The notes: a model not told the origin generated them from the sequence alone. 64,000 bases of DNA from Antilocapra americana (GCA_007570785.1 ML660213.1:805181-869180); one strand, 5' to 3'; positions 21,023 through 33,960 are shown, counted from the stretch's first letter. A program made the numbers and translations.

Positions 21023-21225
21023 ATCATAGCCCATCATGGGGACAGCCACCTTGTCCTCTAGAGGGTTTGACAGCAGTGGTGCTGGGGACCGTGCACGTCT
21101 ACCCCTCCCCACCTGTGTCACCCTCAGACTTTGAAAGATCTACCTATCCAAACTGAACTGCAACACCGTCGGCCAGGATGGAATCAGGACATTCAATGGT
21201 TGGAGTCACTGTCTTGGAGGGATCT
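21023..21225. other. Short GC-balanced unassigned segment
   Basis: Transcript-like composition (ctggggaccgtgcacgtcta), but no frame or repeat recognised. Confidence 0.35.
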
Positions 21226-21468
21226 ATTTTATTTGTATTTTTTTATTGGAGGATAATTGCTTTGCAGTGTTGGGTTGGTCTCCAATCAAGAATCGGCCGT
21301 AAGTATACACATGCCTCCTCCGTCTTGAACTGCCCTCCCAACCCCCACCCCAGCCCACCCCTCTAGGTCATCACAGAGCACTGGGCTGAGCTCCCTGTAC
21401 GACACTGCATCTACCCACTAATGATTTACTTTACGTATGGTAGTATACATATGTCAGTGCTCTTTGGG
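21226..21468 (-). mobile_element. L1 3' UTR, antisense
   Basis: tttattggaggataattgct, then ttgaactgccctcccaaccc and tttactttacgtatggtagt match the antisense ruminant L1 3' UTR. The T-run at the left edge is its A tail. Confidence 0.8.
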
Positions 21469-22955
21469 GAATCTTATTAGCCCTTCAAGGTCTTCAGCTT
21501 TAATTGTTAGAGTTATACCTAATATTTGTTTAATTGCTTTTATATCTGTGTCTATACATATTGTTACGACTCATCTTGCATACCTAGACTCTCCTTCGGT
21601 GGCAGTCTAAAAAATTATTCAACTATTCATTTGGGATTTCCAAAGAAACCATTTTACCTTCTTCCTACTATGTCTTAGTTTTCTGCTTTATTTATTTTAG
21701 ATTGTATATCGATTGACTTTCTTTTCCTCCATTCTTTTGGTTATTTTGTTATTCTCCCTCCTAAAATGAACATCAGGTTACATTTCTTGAGAGAGGCACT
21801 AAAGAATTTTCTTTCTTAGTAATGAAGATACACAGGTTTAGGGCCTTTTTGTTCTTATGTGTCTCTCAGATTTTATATACACACTATTTAGAGATTATAC
21901 AATTTGACTCTAGGTTTTTTCTTTGATGCAATATTGCCTAGGGATTATTTAAAATTTCCAAATAAAATTTAATTTTTGGCTTTCAATTTTATTTTTCTGA
22001 TCTTTATTGGATTATGATTATGGGCTTTCATATCTTAACTTATTAAAGTGATTTAATTATATTTGTGGTCAAGTATATAATTGATTTTTGGAAGAAACTT
22101 CATTATCATAAAGTAAAATACCCCTCTTAATTTGAAATGTATCTATATCCAACTAAATGTGCTGTCCTCATCATTTCTATTGACTTTCTCCAAATCTGAG
22201 CTTTATTACAGTTCCTTAGTAGATTTATATTTATTCCATTTTCTAGTTGCATATTTTTTGTTTATAAAACTAGTAGACTGAAAAACATTGTTTTTAATTA
22301 ATGTTAAAGTAATGCAAATTCTGATTTTGTGCAACTGAATGTTTGTCTCATTTATTTTCTCATTTTCCTATATACATACACAGATATATTGTTACTTGCT
22401 TCTCAACTTTATTTTTTTCTCAATCTGTGGTCTTTTACTGGTTGATTTACTATTTGGTCTGAGTCTTTACTTGAGTATTTTCTCAGATATGAATGATAAT
22501 ATAGCTCACATCTATCCTATTCATAAATATAGCTCATTTATCTATAGAAATGAATGATACCTGGGATAAATATAAAACAAATACTTACTTACTTTTTCCT
22601 CAACTCAAATAAATGTTCTTCTATTATTTGTTCATCGTTTCCTTTTTGCCATCTACTATTTTTTTCTTATTCTGGACTTCAATCAAAAGGAGCTACCCCA
22701 AGACTTTCAAGATTTTCATAGTTTTCTAGTTTTGTATTTTTAGTCTGCAACTAAAGAAGCATTATTATCATTTTTCCAATCTGCCAACTATGCAGTGACT
22801 GTCCTATATTGCAATTTGTCTCATTTAAAAAAATTATCTTATTTGTCCTTTTTTCAAAAAATTCTATTTGATTGAATTCTCTTTTACTCAGCACTAGCTA
22901 GAATTCTCTTTTATACCTATTTCACTTCAGGTGCAGTGTCATTTCTTTGTCTAGT
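21469..22955. other. AT-rich DNA, possibly very decayed antisense L1
   Basis: T-rich sequence with faint similarity to antisense L1 ORF2 (for example around 21900-22250) but no decisive match. No gene seen. The 72-codon hydrophobic frame at 22339-22557 is compositional. Confidence 0.3.
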
Positions 22956-23490
22956 TTTGAGGTCAAATTCTAGGTGTCAACTGTAAGGTTTAATAGATCT
23001 GTGAGTGCTGTTAGGAAAAGCATTCTCTACAGTGTGCTTTAACTGACCAGCATTCAGTCTCCCATACCACCAGAGGGAGGCTGTTTTCCCAGTCTCTAAA
23101 TTTTGCAAGTAGAGAAAACAGCTCACCTTTTTCACTCCCCTTGGATGTTTGGGACCAGAGGGACAAGGTACTCTCAAAGGCCCTGATGTCAGCCTTCCTA
23201 GTGAAAGGTCTACAGATCTCTGTGAACTGAGACCTCCCCTGAGTGCCTTGGGTTCTCATCCCCACATTGCAGCAAGCTGACCACGTGGCCAGCCTCCCCA
23301 CTGAGGAGACCCAACCCATAGCTTCCCCTCAGTCTGGAGGCAGGGAGTATCCCAGGCCTGATTCCACCAAACCACCTGCTGACCCCAGCAGTAGCTGGTC
23401 CAGAGAGGGAAGTTTGTTGCTGTTGATATTAATAGCAGACAATCAACCAAGTCATTTTTATACAGTTCCACAAAGCAGAGCAAAATTTCC
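22956..23490. other. GC-balanced unassigned block
   Basis: Distinct from its AT-rich surroundings. Minus-strand 102-codon and plus-strand 96-codon frames overlap here without any domain. It could be an LTR, a retrocopy or unique sequence. Confidence 0.35.
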
Positions 23491-26087
23491 TTGTTTATCA
23501 GAAAGAAAAGTTTCTTACACAGTCACAGCTTAAATAACTTTAAAACAAGAAATGCATTAGCATCTTTATTACAAATGTAATTGGTTTCCTTTTCTTTTTC
23601 TTCATAGGGATAGGGTCACTAACTAAAATACACCACTGTAAAATCTGCAATTTAAATTTCATTTCATGCTGCACTGTAGAAATAGTTTACATAAATAGTG
23701 TCCATTAATCATTTAAAACAAAGGTTAAATGTAAATTAGAACCCTGCTACATATTTCTATGATTATTTATGGTTTTCTGGTAAAGTTTTATATTTTAAGG
23801 GTGAAAGGATTAATGTTTTTGAAAGTAAAATATCTTTAAACTAAAATTGATAACTTCCAGAAATCAATTGACCTGGAGAGAATGCTGTAACATCACAAAC
23901 AGCATTTGAAGTCAAAAAGCATGCTAGCTCTTGGTCACCATTTTAATTATGTCATAATTTAATCATTAAATCTCTTTGGGAGACTTGTCTGCCACATTAA
24001 GTAGTGACATTGAATACAATTTTGAGAAAAGTTATATCATTCTGGTGGCTATAATTTTTTGAAGAGAGAATATTGGTTTTTCAGTTTATTTAACAACAAC
24101 AAAAAAAGTAGTAAAAGGAACAACATTCGTGTATGATAGTAAAGACTAGTTCAAACTGCATTGACCAAAGGACAGGATACCTAGAAAACCACTTTGTTTC
24201 AGTGATTAGTAAAATCATTACTTGTTCCTTTTTAAGGAAATACCAGAGTAATTGATCAACCTTTCACTCATCATTCTAAACTACTTTTCTGTCATCACTA
24301 TTAGTTTCTTTCATGTATTTATATTCTTTAATTTAATTTGATATTACTCTTTTATCACAGCTTTGATATGATAACATATCAAGAATGACAATCTGAACTT
24401 TAGGAAACAAGAGAAATAAATAATTAGACATTTTATCATTCTACTAAATTCCAAATAAAAGTATTGAAGGTGTTACCTGAGTTAAAGTTATTTAGAAGAA
24501 AAAACATTTTGATGCATAATAACCCAGAAATAGTACAGATTACAGTCACTAGGGAAAAAAAACCAAGGCAGCAAAACAAAAACACCTGTGTTTATTTCAG
24601 CACTAGCTAGTATCATATTTTATTGCATCATTTTCTTTACACAGGTTGTTAGGGATACAGTTAGCAGTGCCATTTATGTAATGGTGCCTAACCTGAACCT
24701 AAAACGAAGAATGCATTATTCTGATGAACTATATCACTGTGGCTCAATGTCATTATCTCATTTACTCCCTGGATATTTTGGAGCAACAAGATTTTGAGAA
24801 AGACGTGAAGTTATAAAAGGAAGAATTCTAAATCTTTTATAACAATAGCATCTATAATGTTGAATGAGAGTTTTCAAGATATGAGCAATATTTTTAGTAA
24901 ACTATTATTGTAATATCCATCCAGAGATTATTTAGTTAACTAGAATGCTAATTGGATATGTCTGAAGCAAAATTCAAGTAATTGTTTCCAATAAACTATC
25001 TTAATGGCTTTTCATTCATATTATTTCCAGATCACGTTATCCAAGGTTGGTTATATGTAAATACAACAGTTTGGAGCTCATTGTCTCAAACAAAAATTAC
25101 ACTTCAATTATGCTCTAAACATATTTCATGTTGCTTTTTACTAGACCAAGAAAGCAATTACACTTTAACTCTCCCTTTCTGGCGAAATAATAATCAGAAT
25201 GCATTAACATATTTAAAAGGATAGATCACTCAATGCAATGTCATTTAGACCTTTAAAGAATGGAAATGAATGAGTCAGGTTCAGAAAATCAGTTTCAGTA
25301 TTTTGATAATAGTAAGACCTCTGACTGTGAAGGTAAATCTAGAAATTTTGGCTTGAAATCTAGGTTTCCACTAGTATCTCTACAAACAACATGACTTGGA
25401 AGTGATCCTCCACAATTTAACCTTTAAAATAAGCAAAATCTGTGTTTTAATATCTCCTCTGCACATGAACCACTGTGAATAGCAAGCACACAGGGGAAAC
25501 TTTATAAATTAATTTACATTGAGAACAAATGTCATGTAAAGTACATTTTGATATGATCCTGAAAGGACAAACAGCAGCCCTTGAACACCATATGTGGGCT
25601 GCATTATGGCTTCCTGGCACCAATCCATAATCTATTTCCAGCAGCCGCCATTTCAAAAATTTATGAGGACCTGGAAAGCACAGAAGGGCTAAAGAAGCCA
25701 CTTGAGTTCTCCTTATTAGCATACTCATTAAGCCTAATCAATAATTGATGAACCATTTGTGAAAAGCATATGGATTAAATTACATCTTGGCTTAGACCAT
25801 TCAGAAAAGAGTCATTAGTATTTTGCCCTATTGTTTGCTATGTAAACATGATGTCAAAATTGATTCTACACAGATAACTAAAAAACCTTGGGCTTTCTTT
25901 TCTCTACAGACCAAAACTATAATGTAGCATGCCATAATTTTAAATGTTTTAAAAGAATTTACTACAAAAGCTACTGGAATGCAAAATTAGTGGGATATAG
26001 TAAGAACTAATTACCCATGGAAGTACTAGAGAGAAAAGCAATCAAAGGCACCTATAAGGAAATGTGAAGACTTAAAAACACTAGGCT
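23491..26087. other. Repeat-poor stretch, no gene recognised
   Basis: 2.6 kb without a recognised transposon. 25440-25900 is the most even in composition and contains homeodomain-like TAATCAATAATTGAT (25735-25749) and a forkhead-like GTAAACA (about 25840). These are motif observations only, without evidence of function. Confidence 0.4.
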
Positions 26088-26162
26088 ATGGGACTTCCCT
26101 GGTGGTCCAGTGGTTAAGAATCCACTTAATGATACTGGTTTGATCACTGGTTGGGGAACTAA
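26088..26162 (+). mobile_element. CHR-type SINE head fragment
   Basis: Starts gggacttccctggtggtcca and stops after ggttggggaact. The 3' part is absent. Confidence 0.85.
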
Positions 26163-26199
26163 CACTTAACACATAGATTTGACCATATGAAGAATAGTC

Positions 26200-26410
26200 T
26201 GTTTTAGCTTATGAAGTCATGTCTGACTATTTTGTGACCCCATGGACTAGAGCCCGCTAGGCCCCTCTCTCTATGGAATTTCCCTGGAAAGAATGCTGGA
26301 GTGGATTGCCATTTCTTTCTCCAGGGGATCTTCTTGACCCGGGGATAGAACCCAGGTCTCCTGTATTTCCAGTGTATTCTTTACCATCTGAGCCACCAGG
26401 CAGGGAAGCC
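26200..26410 (-). mobile_element. Bov-tA SINE
   Basis: Reverse-complement copy ending gagccaccagg..gggaagccc, with a small duplication (caggcaggg) in the head. Confidence 0.9.
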
Positions 26411-26449
26411 CTGGGAATTTTTATGCATGAGATTTATTCTCCCACAGTT

Positions 26450-28070
26450 ATTTATTCAATCATTTGTGTCTATTATGTCTATTAGTACAGAGTCAATATT
26501 TATTTCATATTTTGGCTTATAATCTGATGCTACTATAATAGAATACTGTTATATTTATTTTACTTCGCTTGTCTGGTTTTGGCCTCATAAAATTAAGATA
26601 GAAGCATTTCCTCCTCTTCTACTATTTGGAAGAGACTGACAAGGACTCTCATTAGTTCTTCCTGCAATGTTGGGTAGAATTCACCAGTGAAACCATCTGA
26701 TCTCAGACTTTTTGTGGGAGGTTTTTGCCTACTTTCAATTGGGTTGCTTGTATTTTATTGTTGAATTTTAAGAGCTCTTTGTAGGTTTTGGATACAAATC
26801 CTTCATCAGATATTCTTTTGTAAATATTTTCTCCCTGTCACTAACTGTGTTTTCTTAATTTAGAAAGTTTAACTTGTGAATTTTTCCTTTTTTCAATTGT
26901 GTTTTTTGTGTTCTCTCTAAAATCTCATAACCTAATCTAAGGTAACTTGGGTCAGATAATTTCCCCTAGAAATTTTACCATATCACAATATACATTTAGC
27001 TTTATGATTCATTTTAAATTAATTTGAAGGAAAGATGTAGTGTAATGTCTGTGTTGAAGCTATTTTTAGGAGGTGGTGGCGGCGGCAGCTGTTGTTTTGC
27101 CTACGAACATATGTTTGATCACTGTTGTTAAAAAAAGATTATGCTTTTCCACTGTATTGCTTTTGTTCCATTTTCAAGGACTATATCTGTATAATTCTAG
27201 CTAGCTGTCTATTCATTTCCATTGATCCATGTGTTTATTCTTTTGCTAAGACAACACTATCTTGATTTCTGTAGTTTTACATTTACTCCTGAAATTGTAC
27301 AGTCTGAGTCCTTCAATTTTGTTCCTTCTTCAGTGTTCAGCTGGCAATCCTAGATTGTGTGGCTTTTCACACAAGCTGTAAAGTTTGCTTGTTAACATCT
27401 ACAAAGTAGTTTATTGGAATCTTGAATGGAATTGTGCTAAATCTATTTATCAAATAGATAGAAGAATTGAAATCTTAACAATATTGAATGTTCCAAACCA
27501 TGAACATGAACATTTCTCTATTTATTTAAAACTTCAATTAGTTTTATCAAAGTTTTATGGTATATTGCTTATACTGCCTAAACATATTTTGTTAATGTTG
27601 CAGCTAAGTACTTTTTTGGTGATTTTAAAAATAGCATTATTTTTAAAATTTCAAATTCCAATTTACTACTTTTTTTTAAAGACTTCTAGTATTCCTGTGT
27701 CCTTGCTAGATTCAAACTTAAGTTTCCATAGATTTTTGCTGATTATTAGATTTTCTGCATGGACAATAAAGTCACCTATGAGCAAAGACAGTTTTAGTAC
27801 TTCCTCTCCTATCTATATCTTTAATTTCTTTTCCTTTTCTTTCCTTATGCAACAAGCTATCACTTCCAGTTCAATGATGAACAGCAGTGGTGAGAGAGGA
27901 TTCTTTGCATTGTTCTTGATCTTAGGTAAAAAGTATCCAGTTTAATCACCATTTAATATCATATTAGCTATAGGGTTTTTGTAGATAATATGACATACTT
28001 TTTCTATAACACTCAGAAAATCACAATAATCAAAAAATTTTAAGCTTCCATCATGAATGTATATATACCT
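26450..28070 (-). mobile_element. Old L1 (L1M-type), antisense, with out-of-order segment
   Basis: 26570-26735 matches antisense L1 RT-region sequence (ggtagaattcaccagtgaaa). From 26736 the match restarts at the ORF2 C-terminus (gggttgcttgtattttattg) and proceeds 5'-ward to about 28000. The first piece should lie beyond the last, so at least two events are joined. The 186-codon plus frame at 27385-27945 is an antisense shadow. Confidence 0.8.
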
Positions 28071-29195
28071 CTTTATTTTATTATTAATTGCCCATTATCA
28101 GAAAATATTTTTCTAATGCTAATATAGAGAAACATAATTTTCCCTTAGGTAATAGTTGGCAAAGACCCAGTATTAAATTTAAGCTCTACAGAATTCTAAA
28201 ACCCAATATAAAAAAGACATGTGGCTAGGGCATTTGCAAATGCAAAATGAACTGGCATAAATAACCAAAGGAAAAAGTTCAGAATAGTCATGTAACAAAT
28301 AAATGAAATTATGTAATGCTGAAAGAGGGATAATCTAGGAAATATTCTGTGACTGGCATCCACATAGAGAAAATTAGATCACAGAAGACAGTAAAACAGC
28401 AGATGCTTTATAATTTCTATTTTCTTCTGATTCTGGCTCTAATATTAATTTTTAAACACTAGTAGACTTTATTCCAGACACCAGCAGTTAGAGGATAAAA
28501 AGTTAGATTTTACTAGAATAAAATACATGAAAATCACTGTTCAAGGAAACACAGGGTCACTTTATCATTTACTCTAAAATAAAAAAATACTCTTGTGGTG
28601 CATAATTCCTTTTCTGTATTAACATCAGTAACTCTTAACAGACTATGAACAGAGTGTTCTTTGAAAAAAGAATTATGCTAGAGTTGAGACTCCTAATGCT
28701 GATTCCCATAGTATCTAAGTACTACCTAAGAACAGTAATCATAGGACTTAGTATCATGAGATTGAACTATTGAAAAAGTGTACTATTAAGGGATAATTTT
28801 TTTAAAAAAAGCTAAAATCATAATTCCCATAGGTATAAAATAAACATGACTATAGGTAACCCAGAGTGCTTTTCTAGACAATGTATAACTTTTCATGTAA
28901 AGACATTTTTGTTTTTACATTTTCATTTGTTGATTAGATTCTACAGTTTGCATTGTATAACTAATTCATGACAACTAATTCTAGTTGTTATCTTTCACAT
29001 TTTTAATTATTTAAAAACCTGAATATTGAGATACCACTTTTCAGTCCACCATGTAAGAAGCTTGGAAGTTACCTCTTCTTTATGAAATATTAAAAGCTGA
29101 CCAAACTAGTCAACTTACATTTAGTTGTAAGTATATATTACAAACTCTATAGTGCCATGAAAAAAAAGGGGGGGGATATAACTGATGTGTTAAGA
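28071..29195. other. Unassigned AT-rich DNA
   Basis: No repeat family or gene recognised. Contains an A-run/G-run junction (aaaaaaaggggggggata) at 29160-29178. Confidence 0.4.
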
Positions 29196-29712
29196 AAAGA
29201 GAGAAATATCAAATCACATAAGATGCTCAGTTAAAATCACAAAACCTAGTAAAAGTGTGGAGGACAAAACAGTGTTGAACAAAGAACAAGGCATCAAATA
29301 GAAAATGGTAACAATTATGGTAGATGTTAATCCAACAATATCAAGAATCACACTGAAAATCAACAGTCCAAATGAACTAATTAAAAAAGTGATTGACAGA
29401 GTGGATCCAAATAAAAGGCCAATTTATATAATCTACAAAAAGTGTAGTGTAAAGGAATATAAGTGGATAGAGAAATAGATACCATGCTAACACTAAAAAT
29501 GGAAGTGGGAGTAAAGATATTAATTTGAAACAAAGCAGATCCCAGAGAAAGGAAAAATAACAGGAAAAAAGAGAGACACTACATAAAAATAAAAGGGTAA
29601 ATTCTATAGGATATAAGGATTTCTTTCTGTCAAATAACAGATTGCCAAAATACATGAGGCAGAGAACAGCAAGAAGAAATTGATGAATCTACTAAAATCT
29701 TAAGAGAGTTGA

Positions 29713-30000
29713 CAGTAGGCAAAGAATCCACCTGCAATTCAGGAGAACCCAGTTGATTCCTGGGCTGGAAAGATCTGCTGGAGAAGGGAGAGGCCACTGA
29801 GTCCCATATTGTTGGGCTTCCCTGGTAGCTCAACTGATAAAAAATCTACCTGCAATACGGGAGGCCTGGGTTCAATCCCTGGGTTGAGAAGATGTCCTAG
29901 AGAAGGGAAAGGCTAGCCACTCCAGTATTCTGGCCTGGAAAATTCCATGTATTGTATAGCCCATAGGATCGCAGAGTCTGATGCAACTGAGTGACTCTCA
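29713..30000 (+). mobile_element. Dimeric Bov-tA SINE with target-site duplication
   Basis: A partial tRNA-head unit (ggcaaagaatccacctgcaa) precedes a complete Bov-tA beginning gggcttccctggtagctcaa. Flanks CTTAAGAGAGTTGA (29699-29712) and CTTAAGAGGAGTTGA (30001-30015) differ by one inserted G. Confidence 0.93.
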
Positions 30001-30940
30001 CTTAAGAGGAGTTGAACACCTGTATGTCAGCAATGGAGAGATTCAGCAGGCAGAAAATCAGTAGCAGTTGAATGTAGCATTATCACTGATCAACTGGATT
30101 TTATGGGCACCCACAGATTATTTCATCCAACAAGAGGAGAATAAACATTCTTCTCAAGCTTACATAGAACATTCACCAGAACAGAACATACTGTGGGCCA
30201 CAAACTACAATTAACAATGTTAAAGGAACAGAAATCATACAATACCTGTTCTCTGAACAAGAGGGAATTAATTAGAAATTAATGACATAAACCTAGCTGG
30301 GAAATCCCCAAATATTCAGAGATTAAACAACATATTTCTAAATTACATGAGTGGAAGAAGAAATCTCAGAAAATTTTAAAATATTTAGAATAAAATGAAG
30401 ATAAAGCTAATTAAAATATGTGGAATGAAAATAAAGTAGGTCTTAGAAATTTACAGTATTGAAATGCATACATAAGAAAATAAGAATTATCTAAGATCAA
30501 TTATCTAAACTTCTCCCTTAGAAAACTAGAAAGAAAAAAGTAAATTACATCCAAAATGAGCAGAGGAAATTAAATAAAAATTAGAGAACAATCAATGAAA
30601 CTGAAAACTGAAAAACTAATAGAGAAAATCAGCAAAACCAAAAGCTCACCCTGATAGAATCAATGATATCAATTAAGTTCCTAGGCAGACTAAGAAGAAA
30701 AAAGAAAGGACACAAATTATAAATGTCAGAAATGATGAATATCATTTCAGATCCCATGTACATTAAAAGAATAATAAAGAAATAGTATCAACAACTCTAT
30801 AGCAACAAATCTGACAACCTTGGTGAAATGAACAGATTCTTTGAAAGACACAGCTGCCAAAACTCACACAAGAAGAAACAGACAACATGAATAGGCCTAT
30901 ACAACTAAGAAATTTATTTAATAATTAATAATCTTCTAAA

Positions 30941-31149
30941 TGGTGTCTCAGATGGTAAAGAACCCACCTGCAATGCAAGAGACTTGGGTTCGATTACTGG
31001 ATTGGGAAGATCCCCTGGAGGAGGACATAGCAACCCATTCCAGTGTTCTCGCCTGGAGAATCCCCATGGACAGAGGAGCCTGGCGGGATACAGTCCATGG
31101 GGTGACAAAGAGTCACACATGACTGAGCGACTAAGCATAGCAGAGCAGC
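30941..31149 (+). mobile_element. Bov-tA SINE with target-site duplication
   Basis: Flanked by AATCTTCTAAA at 30930-30940 and 31150-31160. Low divergence (atccccatggacagaggagc), so a younger insertion into the old L1. Confidence 0.95.
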
Positions 31150-32770
31150 AATCTTCTAAAATGGGCCCAGATGGGTTTACTGGTTAAATCTCCCAAACAT
31201 TTAATAAGAAAGAAACTATTGTCTACAATCAATTTTAAAAGATAAGATTATCTCATCTATGAGAACAGCAATAGCATAATACCAAAATCAGACAAAGAAA
31301 TTAGAAGAAACAACAGATAAATATCTATCATGAACATAGATGCAAAAATCCTCAATGAAATGTTAGCATATTGAATCAAACAATGTATTATATAAAAAGC
31401 AAGATTTTTTCACCATGACCAAGTAAGATGTATCTCAGCTGTGCAAGACTGTTTCAGTGTTTGAAAATCAATTAATGTAATTCATCATATCAACAAACTA
31501 AAGGAGAAAATCACATGGTCATATCAGTAAATTATAGACAAAGCATTTGCCAAATCCAAAGCGTATCTGTGATACCAATTTCTCAGAAAACTAGGAAAAG
31601 CAACAAACTTGATAAGAGTATTTCTTTAAAAAACCTACAGTCAAATCTTTCCCACTAAGATCAAGGACAAAGCAATTATATCTCCTCTCATCATTGCTTT
31701 TAACATCATACTGGAAGCCCTAACTAATAAATAATACAAGAAAAGGAATTAAGAGATATATAGATTGGGAATAAAGACATAAAGTATCTTTGTTAGCAGA
31801 TCATCTATGTAGTAAATTTGAAACAATCAACAAAAACACTCCTGCAACAGCTAAGTGAAGATAGCAAAAGTGAAAGATAAAAGGTTAAAATATCAAAACA
31901 AAATTGCCTTCCTATAAACCGACAATGAACAGTGGAATTTAATTTTTTTTTAAAAAGCCATTTACTTTAGCACCTTAAAAATAAAATATTTATGTAATAA
32001 AATATGTACCAAAGCTGAGAAAAATTACAAAACTGATTAAAGAATTCAAAGAAGGAATAAATTAGTGGAGAGATACTTCATGTTCATGGATAGCAAAAGT
32101 CAGTATTATCAAGATGTCAGTTCTCTTTAAGTTGATCTATAGATTCTGACAATCCTTATCAAACCCTTGCAAATTGTTTTACGGATATTGACCAAATGAT
32201 TCTAAAGTTTATATGGAGAATGGAAAGATCCAGAATAACCAACACAATATTCAAAAACACAGATAAAAATGGAAGACTGATGCTACCTGATTTCAAGGCT
32301 TAGGATAAAATTATAAAATTACAATAATCAAGACACTGTAATATTGGTGAAAAAACAGACAAACAGTTCAATAGATTAGATTAGAGAGCCCAGAAATAGA
32401 CCCACATTAATATTGTGGAATGATGTTGGACAAAGGAGAAAGTTAATTCAATGGAGAAACATTCTTTTCAAAAAGGCTGTTTGTTGGAGAGAGTTTGGCA
32501 CAACTAGACATCAACATGCACAAAAGTGAATCCAGACATAGACTGTATACTCTTCAGAAAAATTAACTTAAGATGGTCCACAGGCCCAAATGTAAAACAC
32601 AAAACTGTTAGAACATAATACAGTAGGGAAATTTAGATGACCTTGGGTTTGCACTTTATTTTTTTAAAGATGTAACACCATAGGCACTATCCATGAAAGA
32701 ATAATTAACAGTAGAACTTCATTAAAATTAAAAACTTCTGATCTACAGAAAACATCTTGAAGAGGATGAA

Positions 32771-32818
32771 AAGACTAGCCACAGACTGGGAGAAAAGACT
32801 AGCCACAGACTGGGAGAA
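32771..32818 (+). repeat. 24 bp tandem duplication within L1
   Basis: The unit AAAAGACTAGCCACAGACTG plus GGAG occurs twice in immediate succession, where the L1 consensus has one copy. Confidence 0.9.
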
Positions 32819-33058
32819 AATATTTGCAAAGACATACATATTGAAGGATTATTGTTCAAATATACAAAGAACCCTTAGAACTCAACAATAAGAAAACAAA
32901 AAAACTCAATTTAAATATGGGCCAAAGCCCTTAAAAGACACCTTGTCAGAGATGATATACCAATGACAAATAAGCACATGAAAAGATGTCCTACATTATA
33001 TATCGTCAGGGACAATCAAATTAAAATGACAATTATTCTAATGTTGTATAATTAACTC

Positions 33059-33600
33059 TCATGTATACCATAGAGCTTTGGCAGCTCTACCAGAGTCCTG
33101 GTACTCTAGGTCAGGGGTTGTAAACCTGGACACATGAAGTTTAAGAAAGAAATTGGCTGTGGTAGACTGCATTATTAAGCTCAATTTGTCACCCTTCCAT
33201 CATCTACATTCTTTGCTACTCTATTGAAGAGGCCAAGTCTATTCTCCACCCCTTCAATTTTAACTCAGTTGTGTAAATTGCTTTGATCAAATGCAGAAGT
33301 TACAGCCTGCCAGGTCTGATCCTAGTTTGTAAGAGACAACATGTGCTTTTGCATGTCTTTGGATTTTTACTTGTAATGTTTTCATCACCATGAGGAAGCA
33401 CTAGCCCACTAGCCCACTGTTTCCAGAGAACAAGAGACCCTCTGTGGAAAAAACCAACTGAGCCTGATGAGTCCAGACAAGATCAGCCAATATTGTAACC
33501 TTGAGAAATGCTTAATTATGTATCATTAAGGCTTCCTGGTTGTTAAGCCGTATCATGGCAATAGATAGCTTATATATGGGTCTTCTTCCTATGCACCTGC
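33059..33600. other. Probable ancient interspersed repeat, class unresolved
   Basis: The 3' part (about 33425-33575) has landmarks of an old mammalian LTR-like family: aatgcttaattatgtatcat, then ggttgttaagccgtatcatg and caatagatagctt. The 5' part (from about 33160) is less certain. Confidence 0.4.
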
Positions 33601-33820
33601 GTGCATGCTAAGTTGCTTCAGTCATGTCCAACTCTCTGTGATCCAACGGACTGTATCCCTCCAGGCTCCTCTGTCCATGAGAGTCTCCAGGCAAGAATAC
33701 TGGTGTGGGTTGCCATTTCCTTCTAGAGGGGATCTTCTCGACTCAGGGGTTGAACTTGCATCTCTTATGTCTCCTGCATTGGCAGAAGGATTCCTTACCT
33801 CTAGTGCCACCTGGAAAGCC
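33601..33820 (-). mobile_element. Bov-tA SINE
   Basis: Complete reverse-complement copy, from tgctaagttgcttcagtcat to the head ctagtgccacctggaaagcc. Confidence 0.93.
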
Positions 33821-33829
33821 TTTCCTATG

Positions 33830-33830
<1 letters not shown>

Positions 33831-33860
<30 letters not shown>
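33831..33860 (+). repeat. (TG)15 microsatellite
   Basis: Fifteen TG units directly abut the tail of the next minus-strand SINE. Confidence 0.97.
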
Positions 33861-33863
<3 letters not shown>

Positions 33864-33960
33864 GTCAGTCATGTCCAACTCTTTGTGACCCCATGTACTG
33901 CAGCCAGATCTCCTTCACTGCAGACAGATTCTTTACCATTTGAGCTACCCGGGAAGCCCC
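33861..33960 (-). mobile_element. Bov-tA SINE with internal deletion
   Basis: The tail (agtcatgtccaactctttgt) is joined directly to the head (gacagattctttaccatttg). The middle ~100 bp are missing. Confidence 0.9.

Larger units (their letters stand above)
29196..33058 (+). mobile_element. Long decayed L1 (L1M-type), most of ORF2
   Basis: Successive landmarks run in order: endonuclease region (tagacagag..aaataaaaggcc near 29400; caagcttacatagaacattc near 30157), RT fingers (gatcaatgatatcaattaag), RT palm (tcatgaacatagatgcaaaa 31328-31347), RT motif C region, now lacking FADD (about 31790-31815), then the C-terminal part (agactagccacagactggga). Dense stops and frameshifts show great age. Two SINEs interrupt it (29713-30000, 30941-31149). 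A 24 bp tandem duplication lies at about 32771-32818. Confidence 0.88.

Noticed and set aside
24588..24797. 69-codon frame preceded by an acceptor-like ctttacacag inside it
   Set aside because: No domain and no matching donor. A chance frame in AT-rich DNA.
27385..27945. 186-codon plus-strand frame
   Set aside because: Lies antisense to an old minus-strand L1. Its composition is that of reversed L1 ORF2.
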